Origin: Blautia wexlerae
GTDB taxonomy: Bacteria > Bacillota > Clostridia > Lachnospirales > Lachnospiraceae
DNA: 64,000 nt
Direction of reading: 5' to 3'
Assembly (NCBI RefSeq): GCF_013300825.1
Contig: NZ_JAAIMY010000015.1
Location: 1 to 64,000, forward strand
The position numbers were made by a program, and so were the translations under genes. Under the pieces are notes generated by a model. It searched no databases. It was not told the origin of the DNA and saw nothing but the letters and a program-made list of their open reading frames with translations. The stretch's first letter is position 1. Each line of letters begins with the position of its first letter. This document shows positions 63,059 through 64,000 of the stretch, in pieces.

Positions 63059-63754
63059 ATGAGAATCTGTGGCTTTAATAAAACGACATTGCTGGACTAT
63101 CCGGGAAAGGTAGCCAGTACTATATTTCTGGGTGGATGCAATTTCCGCTGTCCGTTCTGTCAGAATGGTATATTGGTTGTGGCTCCCGGAGAACAGCCGG
63201 ATTACAGTCAGGAGGAACTTTTGACTTTTTTGAAAAAAAGAAAGGGGATTCTGGACGGGGTCTGCATTTCAGGAGGGGAACCTACACTGTCAGATGGTCT
63301 GGAGGAATTTCTGGGAAAAATCAAAGAGCTGGGCTATGCTGTTAAACTGGACACCAATGGCTCACGTCCGAAGATTGTAAAACATCTGGCAGAAGCCGGA
63401 CTGATCGATAAAGTAGCTATGGATATCAAAGCCTGTCCGGATAACTATGGAAATCTGACCGGAATAGAAAAGCCTGATATGGACAGTATTTTTGAGACAG
63501 CAGATTTTCTGCTGCATGGGAATCTGGACTATGAATTCAGAACAACAGTAGTACGGGAACTGCATACGCAGAAGGATTTTGAAGAAATCGCCGGGTGGCT
63601 GGCAGGAGCGAAAGAATATTATCTGCAGGCTTATAAGGACTCAGATGGAGTCCTCAGGCCTGGATATGGAAGCTATACTTTTGAAGAACTTCAGAATTTT
63701 CAGAAGATTCTTCAAAAGACGATTTTATCTGTGGGAATCCGGGGCATCGATTAA
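63059..63754 (+). CDS. nrdG: anaerobic ribonucleoside-triphosphate reductase activating protein
   Basis: Radical SAM enzyme that makes the glycyl radical on NrdD. 231 residues with the Fe-S motif C27-x3-C31-x2-C34 (GGCNFRCPFC), then GGEPTLSDGLEEFL for SAM binding and KLDTNGSRP. GGAGATAAAC lies before ATG 63059. NrdD is not in the window. This longer clade (about 230 residues) resembles pyruvate formate-lyase-type activases, so another partner is possible. The gene overlaps the convergent DUF6128 gene by 30 bases. Confidence 0.9.
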   Translation: MRICGFNKTTLLDYPGKVASTIFLGGCNFRCPFCQNGILVVAPGEQPDYSQEELLTFLKKRKGILDGVCISGGEPTLSDGLEEFLGKIKELGYAVKLDTNGSRPKIVKHLAEAGLIDKVAMDIKACPDNYGNLTGIEKPDMDSIFETADFLLHGNLDYEFRTTVVRELHTQKDFEEIAGWLAGAKEYYLQAYKDSDGVLRPGYGSYTFEELQNFQKILQKTILSVGIRGID

Positions 63755-64000
63755 ACGATACCAGTAACCGCCGCGCATTTTTGGAATCTCTATATAGCTG
63801 CTTTCTTTGAAGTAAGGAAAGCCAAACATATTTGCCATAAAGCGTTCCTGCTGATTATAAACGCCGGGAACGCCGAGGATATACTGTCCGTTATTTCTTT
63901 GTCCTAAAAGCAAATATCCGAAATTATAATGCCCGTACTGGAGAAATCGGTTATTGCGCAGTGCACAGTAATGCCGCGGAAAACGCTTCAGATCATCAAG
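63725..64000 (-). CDS. 3' end of a DUF6128-type protein (partial)
   Basis: The reading frame is open to the window edge and stops at 63725, giving the last 91 residues. They contain LKRFPRHYCALRNNRF, HYNFGYLLLGQ, YILGVPGVYNQQER, and GGYWYRLIDA, the pattern I recall for the DUF6128 C-terminal domain of Lachnospiraceae proteins. The reading frame given as starting at 63913 is internal. The domain is of unknown function; the 5' part is missing. It overlaps nrdG by 30 bases at the 3' ends. Confidence 0.75.
   Translation of the reverse strand, partial: LDDLKRFPRHYCALRNNRFLQYGHYNFGYLLLGQRNNGQYILGVPGVYNQQERFMANMFGFPYFKESSYIEIPKMRGGYWYRLIDAPDSHR

Overview
The window looks like about 64 kb of chromosome from a gut Firmicute of the class Clostridia, most likely family Lachnospiraceae (Blautia/Ruminococcus-like). 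This placement is an inference from moderate-to-low GC, strong GGAGG ribosome sites, a class II GalT, GlgC/GlgD pairing, SpoVG, a Gram-positive Tad pilus locus, Lachnospiraceae-type DUF5702, DUF6382 and DUF6128 proteins, and a choloylglycine (bile salt) hydrolase-family enzyme. I see no tRNA, rRNA, CRISPR array, transposase or prophage.

Layout. 0-10.7 kb: small membrane protein, birA, an ECF sigma / zinc anti-sigma / TM2-like membrane protein operon (minus), an AlaX-type tRNA-editing protein, an amidohydrolase, a four-repeat lipoprotein, a probable THF riboswitch with folT, an acetyltransferase and an SGNH hydrolase. 11-17.8 kb: complete F1Fo ATP synthase operon atpBEFHAGDC with its own promoter and terminator. 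17.8-23 kb: AlbA-domain regulator with a tandem repeat, choloylglycine hydrolase and a GH31 alpha-xylosidase. 23.2-32.8 kb: an eleven-gene Tad-type pilus locus with two prepilin peptidases, followed by a rhomboid protease and an orphan histidine kinase. 34-41 kb: HIT protein, ECF sigma, murG, a probable truncated anti-sigma-like protein, a beta-CASP RNase-like hydrolase, TSCPD protein and MTA/SAH nucleosidase. 40.8-52.8 kb: methyltransferase, a large extracytoplasmic protein, galT, an InlB-repeat/SGNH surface protein, asnS and a divergent SbcD/SbcC-like pair. 52.9-58.2 kb (minus): a dnaD-dnaC-prs replication/nucleotide operon, a cluster of DnaA-box-like 9-mers, and murC. 58.6-64 kb: glgC-glgD-spoVG, a 3D-domain wall protein, nrdG and the 3' end of a DUF6128 gene.

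Most notable observations: (1) a pair of about 165-bp inverted interspersed repeats (6066-6229 and 9943-10107) that differ at six bases and one indel, with four of the six substitutions forming two perfectly compensatory base-pair changes, which is direct covariation evidence for a conserved fold; the first copy exactly fills the loop of a separate 20-bp stem. (2) A nine-member DnaA-box-like cluster upstream of the helicase-loading operon. (3) An SbcD/SbcC-like pair in which both partners have altered canonical catalytic residues. (4) A Tad locus with two prepilin peptidases, a TadE protein carrying two Cys/His metal-binding-like modules, and prepilin-like cleavage sites in four proteins. (5) A probable non-AUG (ACG) start for atpB and a structured atpB-atpE spacer.
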